Shown one piece after another: positions 1 to 10,072 of a DNA stretch of 64,000 nt. The first letter of the stretch is position 1; the number at the start of each line of letters is the position of its first letter. Origin of the DNA: Prorocentrum cordatum (lineage: Eukaryota; Sar; Dinophyceae; Prorocentrales; Prorocentraceae). Below the pieces are notes generated by a model that was not told the origin of the DNA, ran no database searches, and saw only the letters and a list, made by a program, of their open reading frames with translations. A program made the position numbers and the translations under genes. The stretch lies in assembly GCA_963575745.1 (NCBI GenBank), contig CAUYUJ010018638.1, positions 479,001 to 543,000 of the forward strand, given 5' to 3'.

Positions 1-207
1 CCCCTCTTTTCCGCCCCCGAAAGAAGGCGGGGCCTCGCGCGGCCGGGAGCGGGCGCAACCCGGGGATCCGGCGGTGCCGAGAGGGAGCCCACAGGGGACG
101 TGCGCGGCCAGCCACGTACACGCATAGGCGCCCCTCGGTCCGCGAGGACGGCCCCCCCGTGCTGGGGACGTCCGTGCCATGCGTACTCTCGAAGCTGACG
201 CGGAGGA
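1..207. other. GC-rich sequence without a recognisable gene
   Basis: High-GC sequence at the window edge. No open frame resembles a known family and no repeat stands out. Confidence 0.4.
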
Positions 208-372
208 CCTAAGAGGCCCCCAGGAGGCTCCCAAGAGGCCCCAAGAGGCCCCCAAGAGCCCTCCACAGGGCCCCAAGAGGCTCCCAAGAAGCCCTCAGGA
301 GGCCCCCAAGAGGCCCCTAAACTCCCCCGCAGAGGCCCCCAAGAGCCCTCGAGAGACCCTAAGAAGCGTCCA
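208..372 (+). repeat. Degenerate CCAAGAGGCCC array
   Basis: About fifteen imperfect copies of an 9-12 bp word (CCCAAGAGGCC and variants such as CCAAGAGCCC). The same word family recurs near 9.7, 18.2, 20.8, 23.7, 24.4 and 56.5 kb. The translation is a monotonous Pro/Lys/Glu/Ala string, so it is not counted as a protein. Confidence 0.8.
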
Positions 373-489
373 TGAGGACTCCGATTCAGGCACGTCTACG
401 TCTTCTTTCGATCATGAGAGGGTGGAGGGGAATCTGAGGCAAGGGCGGAGGATGGAGAAGCGAGCACTCACGCGTGACGGGGGGCATCT

Positions 490-666
490 CCAATTCTCCT
501 CTCCGCCTCTTCCTCATCCTCCTTATCCTCATCCTCCTTATCCTCCTTCCCGTCACCCGTTTCACCCTCCTCCTCCTCCTCCTCCTCTTCCTCCTCCTCC
601 TCCTCCTCCTCCTCCTCCTCCTCCTCCTCCTCCTCTCCCTCCTCCGTTTCCTCCTCCTCCTCCTCC
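490..666 (+). repeat. TCC-rich microsatellite upstream of LINE-A
   Basis: Pyrimidine-rich sequence that becomes nearly pure (CCT)n from about 565 and runs directly into the spliced-leader relict; the first TCC of the leader merges with the last repeat unit. All six frames stay open, giving spurious poly-Pro, poly-Leu, poly-Arg and poly-Gly frames. Confidence 0.9.
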
Positions 667-702
667 GTAGCAATTCTGGCTCAAGCTGACATTTGGCTCG
701 AG
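664..702 (+). other. DinoSL relict, with a second truncated copy
   Basis: Positions 664-685 match the 22-nt dinoflagellate spliced leader at 20 of 22 bases (TCCGTAGC, then AATTCTGG, then CTCAAG). It is followed at 689-702 by ACATTTGGCTCGAG, which resembles the 3' two thirds of the leader with one deletion and one substitution. The next bases are not a GT donor, so this is not an SL RNA gene. Full leader followed by a shortened older leader is the pattern known from recycled, reverse-transcribed dinoflagellate mRNAs. It lies just upstream of the LINE-A reading frames on the same strand. Confidence 0.8.
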
Positions 703-1024
703 AATTCTTGGCCCCTTCCACATCCTCGACAGTTCCTCGACAAGTCCGTTCATCTAACCTGCTCGCGCGCTCGTGCCTGTATCGATGCCTCCTTCGGGTG
801 CGGGCAGCAACTCGCGCAGGTCAGGCACCCCCCCCCGTGAGGCAACTGCTCATAAGGATCGGCAGGACGACCGGCCTTCCACCTGCTTCGCCACCATCGC
901 CGCGGGCGTCCGCTGGGAGAGCGAAGCAGCACCGCATACACAGCCCGCTACACGAAATGGATTCAGGGGGGCGTAAGACCCGGGTGCAGGGGACTCGGAA
1001 ATCCCCGACGAGGTCGTCAAAAAA

Positions 1025-2160
1025 ATGACGAGGCCGAGCCTGCATTTTGACGAGGCCTCCCGCTGCAGACATCCCACGAAACTCCGACTCGTCAGAATCC
1101 GAGTCGCGGTCGTCAAAAAACGATGGCGAACCCGAGTCCTGGCAAACCCGGGTCTTACGCTCCCCCGAGAAATGGATGGGTTGGACGATGCCGCACACGT
1201 GCAAGCACTACAACTCCAGCCTCAAACACGTTCGCACGAAGCCGGTGATCAACCACTTCATGCCGGCGCTTTCCGGCAGATTCTCGACGAGCAGTCGAAT
1301 CCGATAAGGGACGACATACACGCCATAAAATTACATGGAGTGTCTCAAGCGGACCTCGAGAACTCCATTAAGCCGATCAATTCCGCCATCGAGGACATCA
1401 TCTCGCGCTGGGAGTCGTTGGAGGCTCGGGATTCGCGGGCGCCTACACCAGGTCCGACTTCAGCGAGGACGGAGTCAGAAGCAAGCGTCGACACTATGAT
1501 GCAGACGAAGCTCCACGATTTGGAACGAGAAGTCCAACTACTCAAACGCCACGGAGCTCCACATGCTTCCGCCGACATGAAGAACAAGAGGTCGATCACC
1601 GCATGTTTTGGCAACCTCGACGGCTTTGACATGTTCAAAACCGCCGCGGCGTCGCTGACGGACCAACTCGCGTCTCTTTCAGGCCCGACCCCACAGAACC
1701 TGTACATTAAGGGTGACACGGACCACATCTTGTACGCCGAATTCGGCGACACGCTGGACCGCGACACGGCCGTTGCCCTCATCCAAAGTAGAAATCTACA
1801 GCGTAACGGGAAGACTGTTTGGGCATCCCGGACCGACGTCCAACCGACCGCGCAGCCCGAAACTGTTGTTTCGGGCTCAAGCACATGCTAAAAGAGCATA
1901 TGAACTTGCAGTGGGTCATCAAAGTCAACGACGAGACGCCATTCCAGGTCCACGTGGGCGGACAATTAGCCCTGACAGTGACGACAACGGATACTTCTCT
2001 GAAGCGGGAGTGGGCCAATACATGGGGCCAGTGGGACGAGCTTCAGCAGCACGAGAAGCTCAAAGAGCTCACGGCCAAATGTGACAATCTGGTTAGCAGA
2101 GCTTCGACAAGGATGAAAGGAGGCCCCAAAAGGCAGTCCAAAGGAACAGGAACATTCTGA
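1025..2160 (+). pseudogene. LINE-A ORF1-like protein, frameshifted
   Basis: One frame runs 1025-1891 and continues, after a frameshift near 1860, in another frame to 2160. The N-terminal third is polar. A short coiled-coil-like stretch (TKLHDLEREVQLLKRH) is followed by a compact domain with RRM-like features (ITACFGNLDGF, then LYAEFGD, then ALIQSRNLQRNGKTVW). Coiled coil followed by an RNA-binding fold is the usual plan of LINE ORF1 proteins, which coat the element RNA. Position directly upstream of the endonuclease supports the call. The RRM assignment rests on pattern only. The first Met is arbitrary; the original start could lie anywhere after the leader relict. Confidence 0.6.
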
Positions 2161-2787
2161 GAAACACGGCAAGTGCCGCACGAGGCCAGAACAGGCACCG
2201 AAGCCGATTCTCCAATGATACCGGCGACATGTCTGGCAGGAATGGGCAAAGATACCAACCCGCCGCAACCACCTCAATGAGCATACCCGCCTCTCCATGG
2301 GAAGACACATTTACCTCATCAAATTCATCATCATATGTTTTCTTCTCCTCTGGGATCTGGATCGGCAATGGGCAAAGCTACCGTTACCGCGAGCCGTCCA
2401 ACGTATGATACTCTCTTTTGTGCTGGACGTATTCTGGACAAAATTGCCACTACGTCCATCAACACATGCACGCCTTCATCATATACATCCCCACCATCTT
2501 CATGCGCGGGATCCGTTCCCGAAGGGCGGACCCATCGCGACCATGTTTCACTTATCGGCCCGGCGGTTCTCAACCTTCACTCTGGCGCCGTCCCCACCGA
2601 CGGGCTGACCAACGTCAACCAGGACCCCGACATCGAGGCATAGTCGGCCAGGACAGGCTCGCATTCTTTCCATACTTGTGTTGGTCAGCGAACCCAGCAT
2701 CAGGCCGGGGGACAGAAAGTTTCCAAGAAGCAGACAGCACTATGGTTTCAACCTCGCCGCTCTTGTGCTCCGCTGGGCTCGGAGCAA

Positions 2788-3560
2788 CTGGGTTCCTGGA
2801 ATGTTGAAGGGCTCCGAGGTGACTCTAGGATCAAGCTTACCGAGCTGTTCCGGATGATGGACTCCAATGGGCTTGGAATTCTCTGTATCCCAGAGACGCA
2901 ATTTCATAGCGCACACGATGAAAAAGACCATGGATTATTAAGTTGCTTATCCGGGGAACTCGACACAGAACGGCTTTCTAACGCAGGAGTCGGTTTCATG
3001 ATCGCTCCATGGGCACGGTCATCAGTTGTAGCCTTCAGGACATATTCACCAAGATTGGAATCACTGCGGCTTCGAGTGCAACATGGTGCCTTGGATCTTA
3101 TCTCCGCTTACGCGCCCCACAGTGGGCACGACTACGATGACAGGCAAGATTTCTTTTCCGAGTTGGGCGCCATAACGAAATCCACGACAGCGCACAGCAC
3201 AACTTTAGTTCTGGGCGACTTCAACGCTAAATTGTTGCAGCAAGGCGTGGGGGAATCAGACATTATTTGAGATTTTGTGTTCTCGGGCGGGCCAACCCGC
3301 AGCATCCTGCAACAAGTATCTAACAGACAACTTCTGATCGAATACTGCATCGAGAAGGACATGCAGGTGGCGAAGACGTTTTTCAAGGTACCAGTGGAAG
3401 AGAAGATTACGTTCAGAAACTTAAGGACTCTACCGTCAGAGCCGGTCTCGCCGGACAAGTTCAGTCAAATTGACCACATGTTGTGTCATAGCAAGGCATT
3501 GCCTTGGATACAATTTTACAGGACCGACCGGACCACAGCTTAGCCACCACTTCTTGACCA
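2788..3560 (+). pseudogene. LINE-A EEP (APE-like) endonuclease domain
   Basis: The frame opens with LGSWNVEGLRGD, the typical start of a LINE endonuclease. Family motifs follow: GILCIPETQ (metal-binding Glu), VGFMIAP, LISAYAPHSG, LVLGDFNAKL (catalytic Asp and Asn), then ITFRNL and QIDHML. The final catalytic Asp-His is readable only in a shifted frame near 3528 (PDHSLATTS). The domain would nick target DNA to prime reverse transcription. A TGA at 3268-3270 and a TAG at 3541-3543, plus the shift, make this copy non-functional as written. Confidence 0.85.
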
Positions 3561-4375
3561 AGGTGATGGTGAATTTCGCATTCAAGAAGCATTATGGCAC
3601 ACAAGCACAATGTCGAAAAGATGCCTCTTCTGTCCAGGACCCAAACATAAAAGCTTCATTTACGAGGTGTTTCACCGACGCTTGGGAGGCCAACCGCCCG
3701 TCGAGGGGATCACATAACGACATGGCGGTCAACGTCGAGTCGAACGCGCTTTCGCTGCAGCGTCTTCCACGTTACGGACAAGGCCCGCTCGAGCTAAAAA
3801 GGAATGGATGTCTCAGTCTACATAGGATATGATAGAACATCGAGACGCATGTCGCCGCTCCGGAGATTATCAAGCAAAGCGCCCACTCCACAAGCGTATC
3901 CAGAAAGCAGCCCGACAAGATCGGACACATTGGATTCATGCGACGTTGGTGGGAGGAAGTTTGGACGCCGTGAAGCAACTCAGGAAGAAGCCGCAAATCA
4001 AACATGCAGGAGTACGCGACTTGAACAACAATGTGACGGACACCGCTGGCAGACCAGACGCTTTGGCAGATTACTTTGAGAAGATCCAATGGGAAGTCAA
4101 ATTTGCAGACAACAACCCTACGTCAACAAACACTTTGTGCTGCAAGCTACCAGTGGATGTGTCTACCTTCACGCTGGGGGAACTACAACAAGCTTTGCGT
4201 ATAATGGAAAATGGGAAAACTGCGGGCCCAAATGATGTCCCGCCAGAGTTTTGGAAAGCCGTTTCTGCAGATGTTCATGCGTGCGGGGCTCTACTGGAAA
4301 TCTGCCAAGCCTGCTGCGCGACAAAAGACATCCCTGACAAATGGAGGAGGGCGAAAGGAATTCTTCTATTTAAGA
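3561..4375 (+). pseudogene. LINE-A reverse transcriptase, N-terminal and finger region
   Basis: Homology runs in one frame to about 3830 (FAFKKHYGTQAQCRKDA...CFTDAWEA) and in another from 3829. The key motif is IMENGKTAGPNDVPPEFWK, the LINE finger motif (usual form: KAPGPDGIPPEFW), followed by PDKWRRAKGILLFK. The motif that should come next (LPSNYRPISLL) is found 1.2 kb downstream at about 5611, so the domain was interrupted by an insertion right after ILLFK. Confidence 0.85.
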
Positions 4376-4417
4376 CTAGAACCTTCGCGCGCGCTTCGCG
4401 CGCGCTCAGGTTCTAGC
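4376..4417. repeat. Inverted repeat at the insertion edge
   Basis: CTAGAACCT and AGGTTCTAG flank an inner GCGCGCG...CGCGCGC palindrome with a CTT loop. It forms the left edge of the insert in LINE-A. Confidence 0.85.
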
Positions 4418-5584
4418 AGGCCCCAAGCCTTCTCGGAATTCTACAGTGGCTTTCTCCCTCTGGGACCCCTCTCGGGCACGCCTTGGGGCTCTCTTAGGCC
4501 ATTTTGGAATCCAATTTTGCCGTCCTGGGCGCCTCGTGAACCGTCTTGGAACTCTCTTGGGGGCCACCTAGGCCGTCTTGGGAGCCTCTTCGGACGTGTT
4601 CGACGCGGTGAAAACCCAGCAGGCGACCATGCGAAAAGTATACGTTTTCCCATAGGAATGCGACCATTTTTGCTTCTTGGACCTCTCTTGGGGTGCCTCT
4701 CGGAACGTCTTGGGCTGATTTTGGAAGCCTTTTGGCGCCTCTGGGCGGCGTTTTGGCGCCTCCTGGGAAGCCGGAAACTCGGAATTCGAGAGTGGCTTTC
4801 TCCTTCTGGGACCCCTCTCGAAGTCGTCTTGGGGTTCTCTTGGGCCGTCTTGGGGCCGTCCTGAGCCACTCGTGCGCAGCCTTGGAGCGCTCCCGGAGGC
4901 CTCCTAGGCCGTCTTGGAGGCCTCTTGGGCCGTCTTGGACGCGGTGAAAGCCCAAGATGCGAACATGCGAAAAATATACGTTTTCCCATAGGAATGGCAC
5001 GATTTTTGTTTCTTGGACCTCTCTTGGGGTGCCTCTCGGAACGTCTTGGGGTGCTTTTGGGAGCCTTTTGGCGCCTCTTGGCGGCATTTTGGCGCCTCCT
5101 GGAGCCTCTTGGGCCGGAAGCTCGGAATTCGAGGTTGGCTTTCTCCGTCTGGGACCCCTCTCGAACTCGTCTTGGGGCTCTCTTGGGCCGTCTTGGGGCC
5201 GTCCTGGGCCACTCGTGCGCAGCCTTGGAGCGCTCCCGGAGGCCTCGTAGACCGTCTTGGGCGCCTCTTGGGCCGTCTTGGACGCGGTGAAAGCCCAAGA
5301 GGCGAACATGCGAAAAATATACGTTTTCCCATAGGAATGGCACGATTTTTGCTTCTTGGGCCTCTCTTGGGCTGCCTCTCGGAGCGTCTTGGAGGCTTCT
5401 GGGACCTTCTTGGTGTCGTGACAGGCGTCTTGGAAGGCATCTGGAGCCATCGGAGCGCGTTCCGAAGCCGCCTGCGAACGATCTTGGACGGCGTCCGGCG
5501 GTCCGACGAGCCTCCGGGCCCCCCAGGGCCCACATTTGCGGTCGGGGTCCCGGCCCCGGGCCCCCGGACCCGGTGCGCCGTTAT
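4376..5584. mobile_element. 1.2-kb repeat insertion splitting the LINE-A RT
   Basis: The insert begins with a hairpin (4376-4417), continues with about three tandem copies of a 343-346 bp unit (starts at 4447, 4793 and 5136; landmark TGGCTTTCTCC and, in each, CATGCGAAAA followed by TACGTTTTCCCATAGG), and ends in GC-rich sequence. The unit is made of CTTGGGCCGTCTTGG words, the reverse complement of the CCAAGACGGCC arrays elsewhere. No clear target-site duplication was found. A spliceosomal intron is an alternative, but LINE ORFs are normally intronless. Confidence 0.75.
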
Positions 5585-6165
5585 ATGTATAAAAGAGACC
5601 ACACGCTGCCTAGCAACTACCGCCCAATTTCTCTGTTGACTGTTGGCTACAAGGCACTGGCTTCGATGCTCCACCAAAGGCTTCTGCGAGGAGAAGCTGA
5701 AGACCGAATGCGAGCATCTCAATTCGGCTTCCGGCCTCGGCGGGGAACGGCCGACGCCCTCATGCTGATCAGGCGAATCATCGACGCAGCCAACGTGGAC
5801 AACACCGGGGGCTTTACGATACTCTTGCTTGATTGGGCAAAAGCGTTCGACAGGTTGAAGCCACAATGCTTATGTGCAGCGTTGCTGCGCTTCGGAATCC
5901 CTTCTTCGATGGTAGACACGATCAAAGGCATATACTCGGAGCGCTTCTTCACCATAGTTGATCATTGCGGTTGCTCTACGGAAAGGCGGCAGGCTGCTGT
6001 TATAGCCCATGGCTATCCTTTATCTCCGCACTTGTTCATTATGGTACAGATTGTTATGCTCCATGATGTATTTCACAATCTCCAGCTACTAAATAATCCC
6101 GGCTATGTGGTTACCCGAGACGTGCATTACGCAAATGATACGTTGCTTCTTTCAAGGCCTGGGGA
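5585..6165 (+). pseudogene. LINE-A reverse transcriptase palm, catalytic motif altered
   Basis: Motifs in order: LPSNYRPISLL (finger), QFGFRPRRGTADAL, LLLDWAKAFDRL (motif A with the first catalytic Asp), a degraded motif B (AHGYPLSPHLFIMV; usual GCPLSPYLF), and VHYANDTLLLS (motif C). Motif C should read YADD; here the first Asp of the pair is Asn, so the active site is disabled. A frameshift lies between about 6145 and 6165, since downstream homology continues in another frame. Confidence 0.88.
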
Positions 6166-6836
6166 AAATTGCCAAGCTACTCAATGCTGTCGTCTTGGAA
6201 GGACGCAACTATGGCCTGGAGCTCAACTGGGACAAGACTCTGCAGATTCCAGTGGCGTCAGACAGCGTGGTAACGAGGCCGACCGGGGAGCCCATCACAA
6301 GAGTTACAGAAGCAGTCTACTTGGGAGGCTTGATCACACACGATGGGCGAGTGGAAAATGAACTGAAGCGACGACTGGGCGAAGGCAAAGGTGTATTCCA
6401 ACAGCTGTGCAAGAGTTGGAAGCATGCTGCAATCAGCAGGACAAGGAAGTTGCAAATTTACACCAGCTGCGTGTTGAGCAAGGTCCTCTACTCCTTGGAC
6501 TCTCTGTGGCTGCTAAAGGTTGATAGAGCAAGGCTGGACGCTTTTGATCGCAGGTGCTCGCGGAAGATTTTAGGTATACCTCATTCTGACATTTCGAGAG
6601 TTTCGAATGCATTCGTTCTGACGCGTGCCGGATCCGAGCCGCGTTCTGCAGTATTATGTGATCGCCAATGCAAGTTGTATAGGAAACTTATCGTACAAGC
6701 AGATGATTCCTTGGTGAAGCGGGTGGTGTGCAACGCAGACGGCACGCCCGAAGATTGGGCATTCCGCTGGCACAGAGGGAGACCCAGGCAGCAATGGGCG
6801 CAATCCGTCTACAACCTCGGTCACCTGACCATCTGA
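6105..6836 (+). pseudogene. LINE-A thumb / C-terminal region
   Basis: After the frameshift the frame reads NAVVLEGRNYGLELNWDKT (motif D and following), VYLGGLITHDG, ELKRRLGEGKGVFQQL, SKVLYSLDSLWLLK and LDAFDRRCSRKILGIP, the standard order of the connector downstream of the palm in APE-type LINEs. It ends at a TGA at 6834-6836; an alternative frame stays open into the following CCTCCTCCA sequence, so the original C-terminus is uncertain. Confidence 0.8.
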
Positions 6837-6843
6837 AGCATTT

Positions 6844-7075
6844 TGCCTCCTCCACCTCCTCCACCCTAGAAGCGCCCGCTGCGGCCGCGGCAACTTTGTA
6901 GTTGCTATTTCTGCCCACGCGTCCTTCATGGATGCACGGCTTCTTGCTTGCTTGCTTGCCTCCTCCTCCTCCTCTTCTCATTCCTCCTCGTCTCATTCCT
7001 CCTCGTCTCTTTCCTCCTCCTCTCATTCCTCCTCCTCTCATTCCTCCTCCTCTCAGTCCTCCTCCTCCTTGCTGC
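6844..7075 (+). repeat. TCC-rich tracts at the 3' side of LINE-A
   Basis: GCCTCCTCCACCTCCTCCACC lies at 6845-6865, and 6957-7075 is a TCC/TCATTCC array. The same triplet on the same strand lies at the LINE-A 5' end (490-666), suggesting insertion into a TCC microsatellite. Confidence 0.75.
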
Positions 7076-7923
7076 TTCCCCTCCCCCGACTCCTGCACCT
7101 TCTCCCCACCCCTGTCCATCGTGACCATCCAGTTTTACCAACGAGGTGTGGAGCGGTGTCCCCTGCGCCTTCATGGGGCGCTCGGGGGACGCCGAAATCG
7201 CGAGGTCGGATGTCGGCGCACGCTCTTTCCGAGGAGGGGTGACGCTCGGCTTTTTTGCTTGTTGCCCCGCGGGCGGGCCTTCTCGGCGCCGGCACGCAGG
7301 CCCTTTTGCACTCCTCTCTGGACTCGTCTGCGGCCTTCTGATGCTCTGGCGACCGTGGACGCCATGTGAGCGGCGAGAAGAAGCGGGTCTCACGCGAGAC
7401 GACATATGGCGACCTTACGCGGCCGCTTGCTCGGGCCGCCTGCGCGGCACACCCCACTGGAAGCGAGGGGGCTTGCGCGCGACCTTTCGCGGGCACCTTA
7501 CGCGCCAAGGCCGGTGAAGACGACCCCGTTGCCTCCCCTCGCTCAGGTGGTGCAAGACGGTGAAGCGCCAGCAGCGACTGACCCAGGTTTATGCTGTTCC
7601 CATCCTACTTAAGGACCACCGCCCAGAAACAATTTCGAGCACCCAGAAAAGTGTCAAAAGAGTATCAAAAGAGTGACAAAACAGTGTCGGGCAAGTGTCT
7701 CCCAGGGCCCGACGCGTGAAACTCCTTGCGTTTCGGTATTTTGTTCTGGCGCTCAAAAATTATTTCTGGTGAGACTGGCCGAAAACTTCAGTTTTCTTGA
7801 GCATCGCCTACGGTGTAGATATCTCCCCGGGCGCCAGGAGTGCAGTCGGACCTAACAGTCGGACCCAGGCCAGAAGAGCATCCTTCAAGAACATGAAGCC
7901 CCTCCGCCGGCCAACACGAAGAG
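7076..7923. other. No gene recognised
   Basis: GC-rich sequence with short open frames on both strands, none with a recognisable motif. Near 7640-7690 there is a short AAAAGAGTGTCAAAAGAGTATC-like direct repetition. Confidence 0.4.
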
Positions 7924-8175
7924 ATGCACACAAACATCCAACAAACACCCAACAAGCATCCAACAAGCAAACAAACATCCAACAAACATCCACACCTGCA
8001 CAGAAACACACACACAAACATCCACCAAAACAAACATCCAATAATACCCACAACAACAACATCCACACAAACATCCACACAAACATCCAAACATGCACAC
8101 CAACATCCACACAAACATCCACAAAGGGTACTCTTTCCAGGATGCACACAAAAACATCAAACAAGCACAACAAAC
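7924..8175 (+). repeat. ACAAACATCCAAC degenerate array
   Basis: About 250 bp of imperfect 8-13 bp units built from ACAAACATCC and AACACCCAACA. Strongly C/A on the + strand, G/T on the other. The open frames across it are low-complexity His/Thr/Asn or Cys/Val strings. Confidence 0.85.
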
Positions 8176-8675
8176 ATGTTGGTGCCCTCCCCGAACAGAC
8201 CTTGATATGATACCTCGGACCACCTATAAAGTAAGAGGTTTGGAGAAAACACTGAGGAGATGACCTCCAGATATGCGCTCGTCGGCAGCGGCTGTGAGCC
8301 ATGCGTGTAGCAGGGTCGGACACACTATAATCATTGAGCACTGGGCTAAAACAGCCTATCTTCGCACCGAGGTTCTGGGCATAGCGATTACCTGCAAGAG
8401 ACTTTCTCACGAAAAACGGCTTGTCACAAATGTGTCGCAAGGTCCCCAGATCTCACGCTCTTCTCCTGGAAGAGCCCGACAACAAATATTGCTGGGGCGG
8501 CCTTAAAGCGCTTGAATCATTCCACACTCTCGTTGCCCGAGTTCTGAAGGCTTGCTGCTACGGTGTATCACCCCCCCCCCCCGACAAAGTTGGCCTCACG
8601 TGTGTGGTCCAGGTGAGCGCCTTGACTGAATGTACAACGTGTTGACTGACTGGTCTAGAAGAAGAGCAGAAACAC
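8176..8675. other. No gene recognised; C homopolymer
   Basis: Nothing coding recognised. A run of about twelve C residues lies at 8571-8582. Confidence 0.4.
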
Positions 8676-8790
8676 ATAAACGTAAACTTTTGGCGCTCCG
8701 CGCGGATTTCTTGGATCCGCGCTGGGCCTCCCTCCCTGGCGCGCGGAGCGCGCCAGGGGCGGCGCCGGAGGCGCCGCCGGGGGGGGCCCA
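8676..8790 (+). mobile_element. Foldback family F1, copy 1 (3' arm missing)
   Basis: Starts with AAACTTTTGGCGCTCCGCGC and GGATTTCTTGGATCCGCGCT, then holds two perfect hairpins: CCCTGGCGCGC-GGA-GCGCGCCAGGG and GGCGGCGCC-GGA-GGCGCCGCC. The outer right arm seen in the 25.3-kb copy is absent. Confidence 0.8.
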
Positions 8791-8961
8791 ATACCAGGGC
8801 AAGTATGTAATGGTCCTCCTGCCACAGCGGACTCTCACGTCTCAGACCTGGCAGGACGATTTGGATGGGCACAAAGGGGCGCAAACGGGCGTGGGGGCCG
8901 AGATCGATCCTCGCATGCAACGCGCACCGGTAGCCGACCAAGTCTCTCAAAGCTAGGATTG

Positions 8962-9015
8962 GGTCGGACATGTCCCCCTATAGACAGATGTGGGCGAGAA
9001 ACCAAAAATACCCCA
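8962..9015 (+). mobile_element. AT-rich MITE-like family F2, partial copy
   Basis: GGTCGGACATGTCCCCCTAT matches the left end of family F2 (complete copy at 62456-62602). The AT-rich core and right end are not recognisable. Confidence 0.6.
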
Positions 9016-9109
9016 CAAAGGACCCTGCTGAAGAAGGAAGGACGCGGGCTGCAGCGCCAATGGCATCTGCATCTGCAGCCTTCCGAGATGCCCGGGCTGT
9101 TGCGTGGTA

Positions 9110-9139
9110 TACGCTACGGCCCACCGCTGGGCCGTAGCG
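9110..9139. repeat. Short perfect hairpin
   Basis: GCTACGGCCCA and TGGGCCGTAGC are separated by a 4-nt loop, an 11-bp perfect stem. No T-run follows. Function unknown. Confidence 0.7.
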
Positions 9140-9284
9140 CAACGTGTCGTTTGTTGTTTGGTCGATCTGTGCGTAGGTGGTTTGGCAAACCAGGCGGCGG
9201 GCAGGGGGGGTGCGGGCGGGAACCAGCCAGCCTCAAGCATATCCTGTCCCTATGATTGGCATCGCCTCATCTCTGACTCTTCGT

Positions 9285-9547
9285 CCTTTTCCTCCCCCTC
9301 TTCTTCTCCCTCCTCCTCCTCCTCCGCCTCCTCCTCCTCCTCCTCCTCCTCCTATTCCTCGTCCTCCTCCTCCTCCACATCCTCCTCCTCCTCTTCCTCC
9401 TCCTCCTTTTCCTCCTCCTCCTCCTCCTCCTCCTCCTCCTCCCCCTGGTCCTCCTCCTCCTCCTCCTGGTCCTCCTCCACCTCCTCTTTTTCCTCCTCCT
9501 CCTCCTCCTGGTCCTCCTCTTCCTTCTCATCCGCATCCTCCTCCTCC
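9285..9547 (+). repeat. TCC microsatellite
   Basis: About 260 bp of (TCC)n with TGG, TTC and CAC interruptions. The poly-Ser, poly-Pro, poly-Arg and poly-Glu frames across it are not genes. Confidence 0.95.
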
Positions 9548-9654
9548 GTCCTCGCCTTCGAAAAGGGACTTGCATCCCCCCCCCCCAATAGTCCCTCTCA
9601 CTGGGTCGACGGGGAGGGGGGCCGCGACAGTCACAGGAGTATCAGAGACGACCC

Positions 9655-10072
9655 AGGATGGCCCCAAGATGGCCCCAGAGATCCCAAGATGGCCTCAAAG
9701 AGGACGGTTTCCAACATGACCGCCCAAAGACTGTTCCAAATGTCCATGGACCCTCTCCAAATCACACCCAAACCAACGAACATTCGTGTTGAATTGCCGT
9801 TTTGTCCTGTCCTCCCCGGTGAGCTTCGAGGCCTCAAGATGACTCCGAGATGGCCCAAGGGAACCCTAAGGGATGCCCAAAAAGGGCCCAATATGACCTC
9901 AAGAGCGGGGTTGAGTGCCCGAAAAGCGTCCCGAGAAATCCCTCGGAGGCGAGCTGTCTGCCTCCGACGGGGAAGTGCCGCAATAACTTGTTACCCCTCA
10001 TGGTACGACCGATAGCGTCAGAGATGGCCCCAAGACGGCCAAAGCGAGCTGCCAAGAGGCTCCCAAATCGTT
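9655..10072 (+). repeat. CCAAGATGGCC-type array, loose
   Basis: Two clusters (9655-9720 and 9835-10072) of words such as CCCCAAGATGGCC and CCAAGATGGCCTC, separated by unrelated sequence. Same vocabulary as the other CCAAGA arrays. Confidence 0.65.

Larger units (their letters stand above)
664..6866 (+). mobile_element. LINE-A, decayed non-LTR retrotransposon
   Basis: In order: DinoSL relict, ORF1-like region (1025-2160), a linker without a recognisable domain (2161-2787), EEP-type endonuclease (from 2788), reverse transcriptase (3561-4375 and 5585-6165) and a C-terminal thumb/connector (to 6836). No LTRs, integrase or protease are visible. The coding potential is broken by in-frame stops (for example 3268-3270), at least four frameshifts and a 1.2-kb insert at 4376-5584. 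Both ends abut CCT-rich sequence. The 3' end is approximate because no poly(A) tail is seen. The endonuclease plus the LGGLI...DG and SKVLYS motifs place it among APE-type LINEs; the clade was not resolved. Confidence 0.88.

Noticed and set aside
490-750. Long poly-Pro, poly-Leu, poly-Arg and poly-Gly open frames over TCC/GGA tracts (also at 9.3, 21.4, 42.4, 51.2, 54.5, 57.7 kb)
   Set aside because: They exist in several phases and on both strands because a trinucleotide repeat has no stop codons; none has a non-repetitive domain attached.
4376-5584. Long minus-strand frames over the LINE-A insert
   Set aside because: They translate the 345-bp repeat in several phases (PKRPPRRPR-like peptides).
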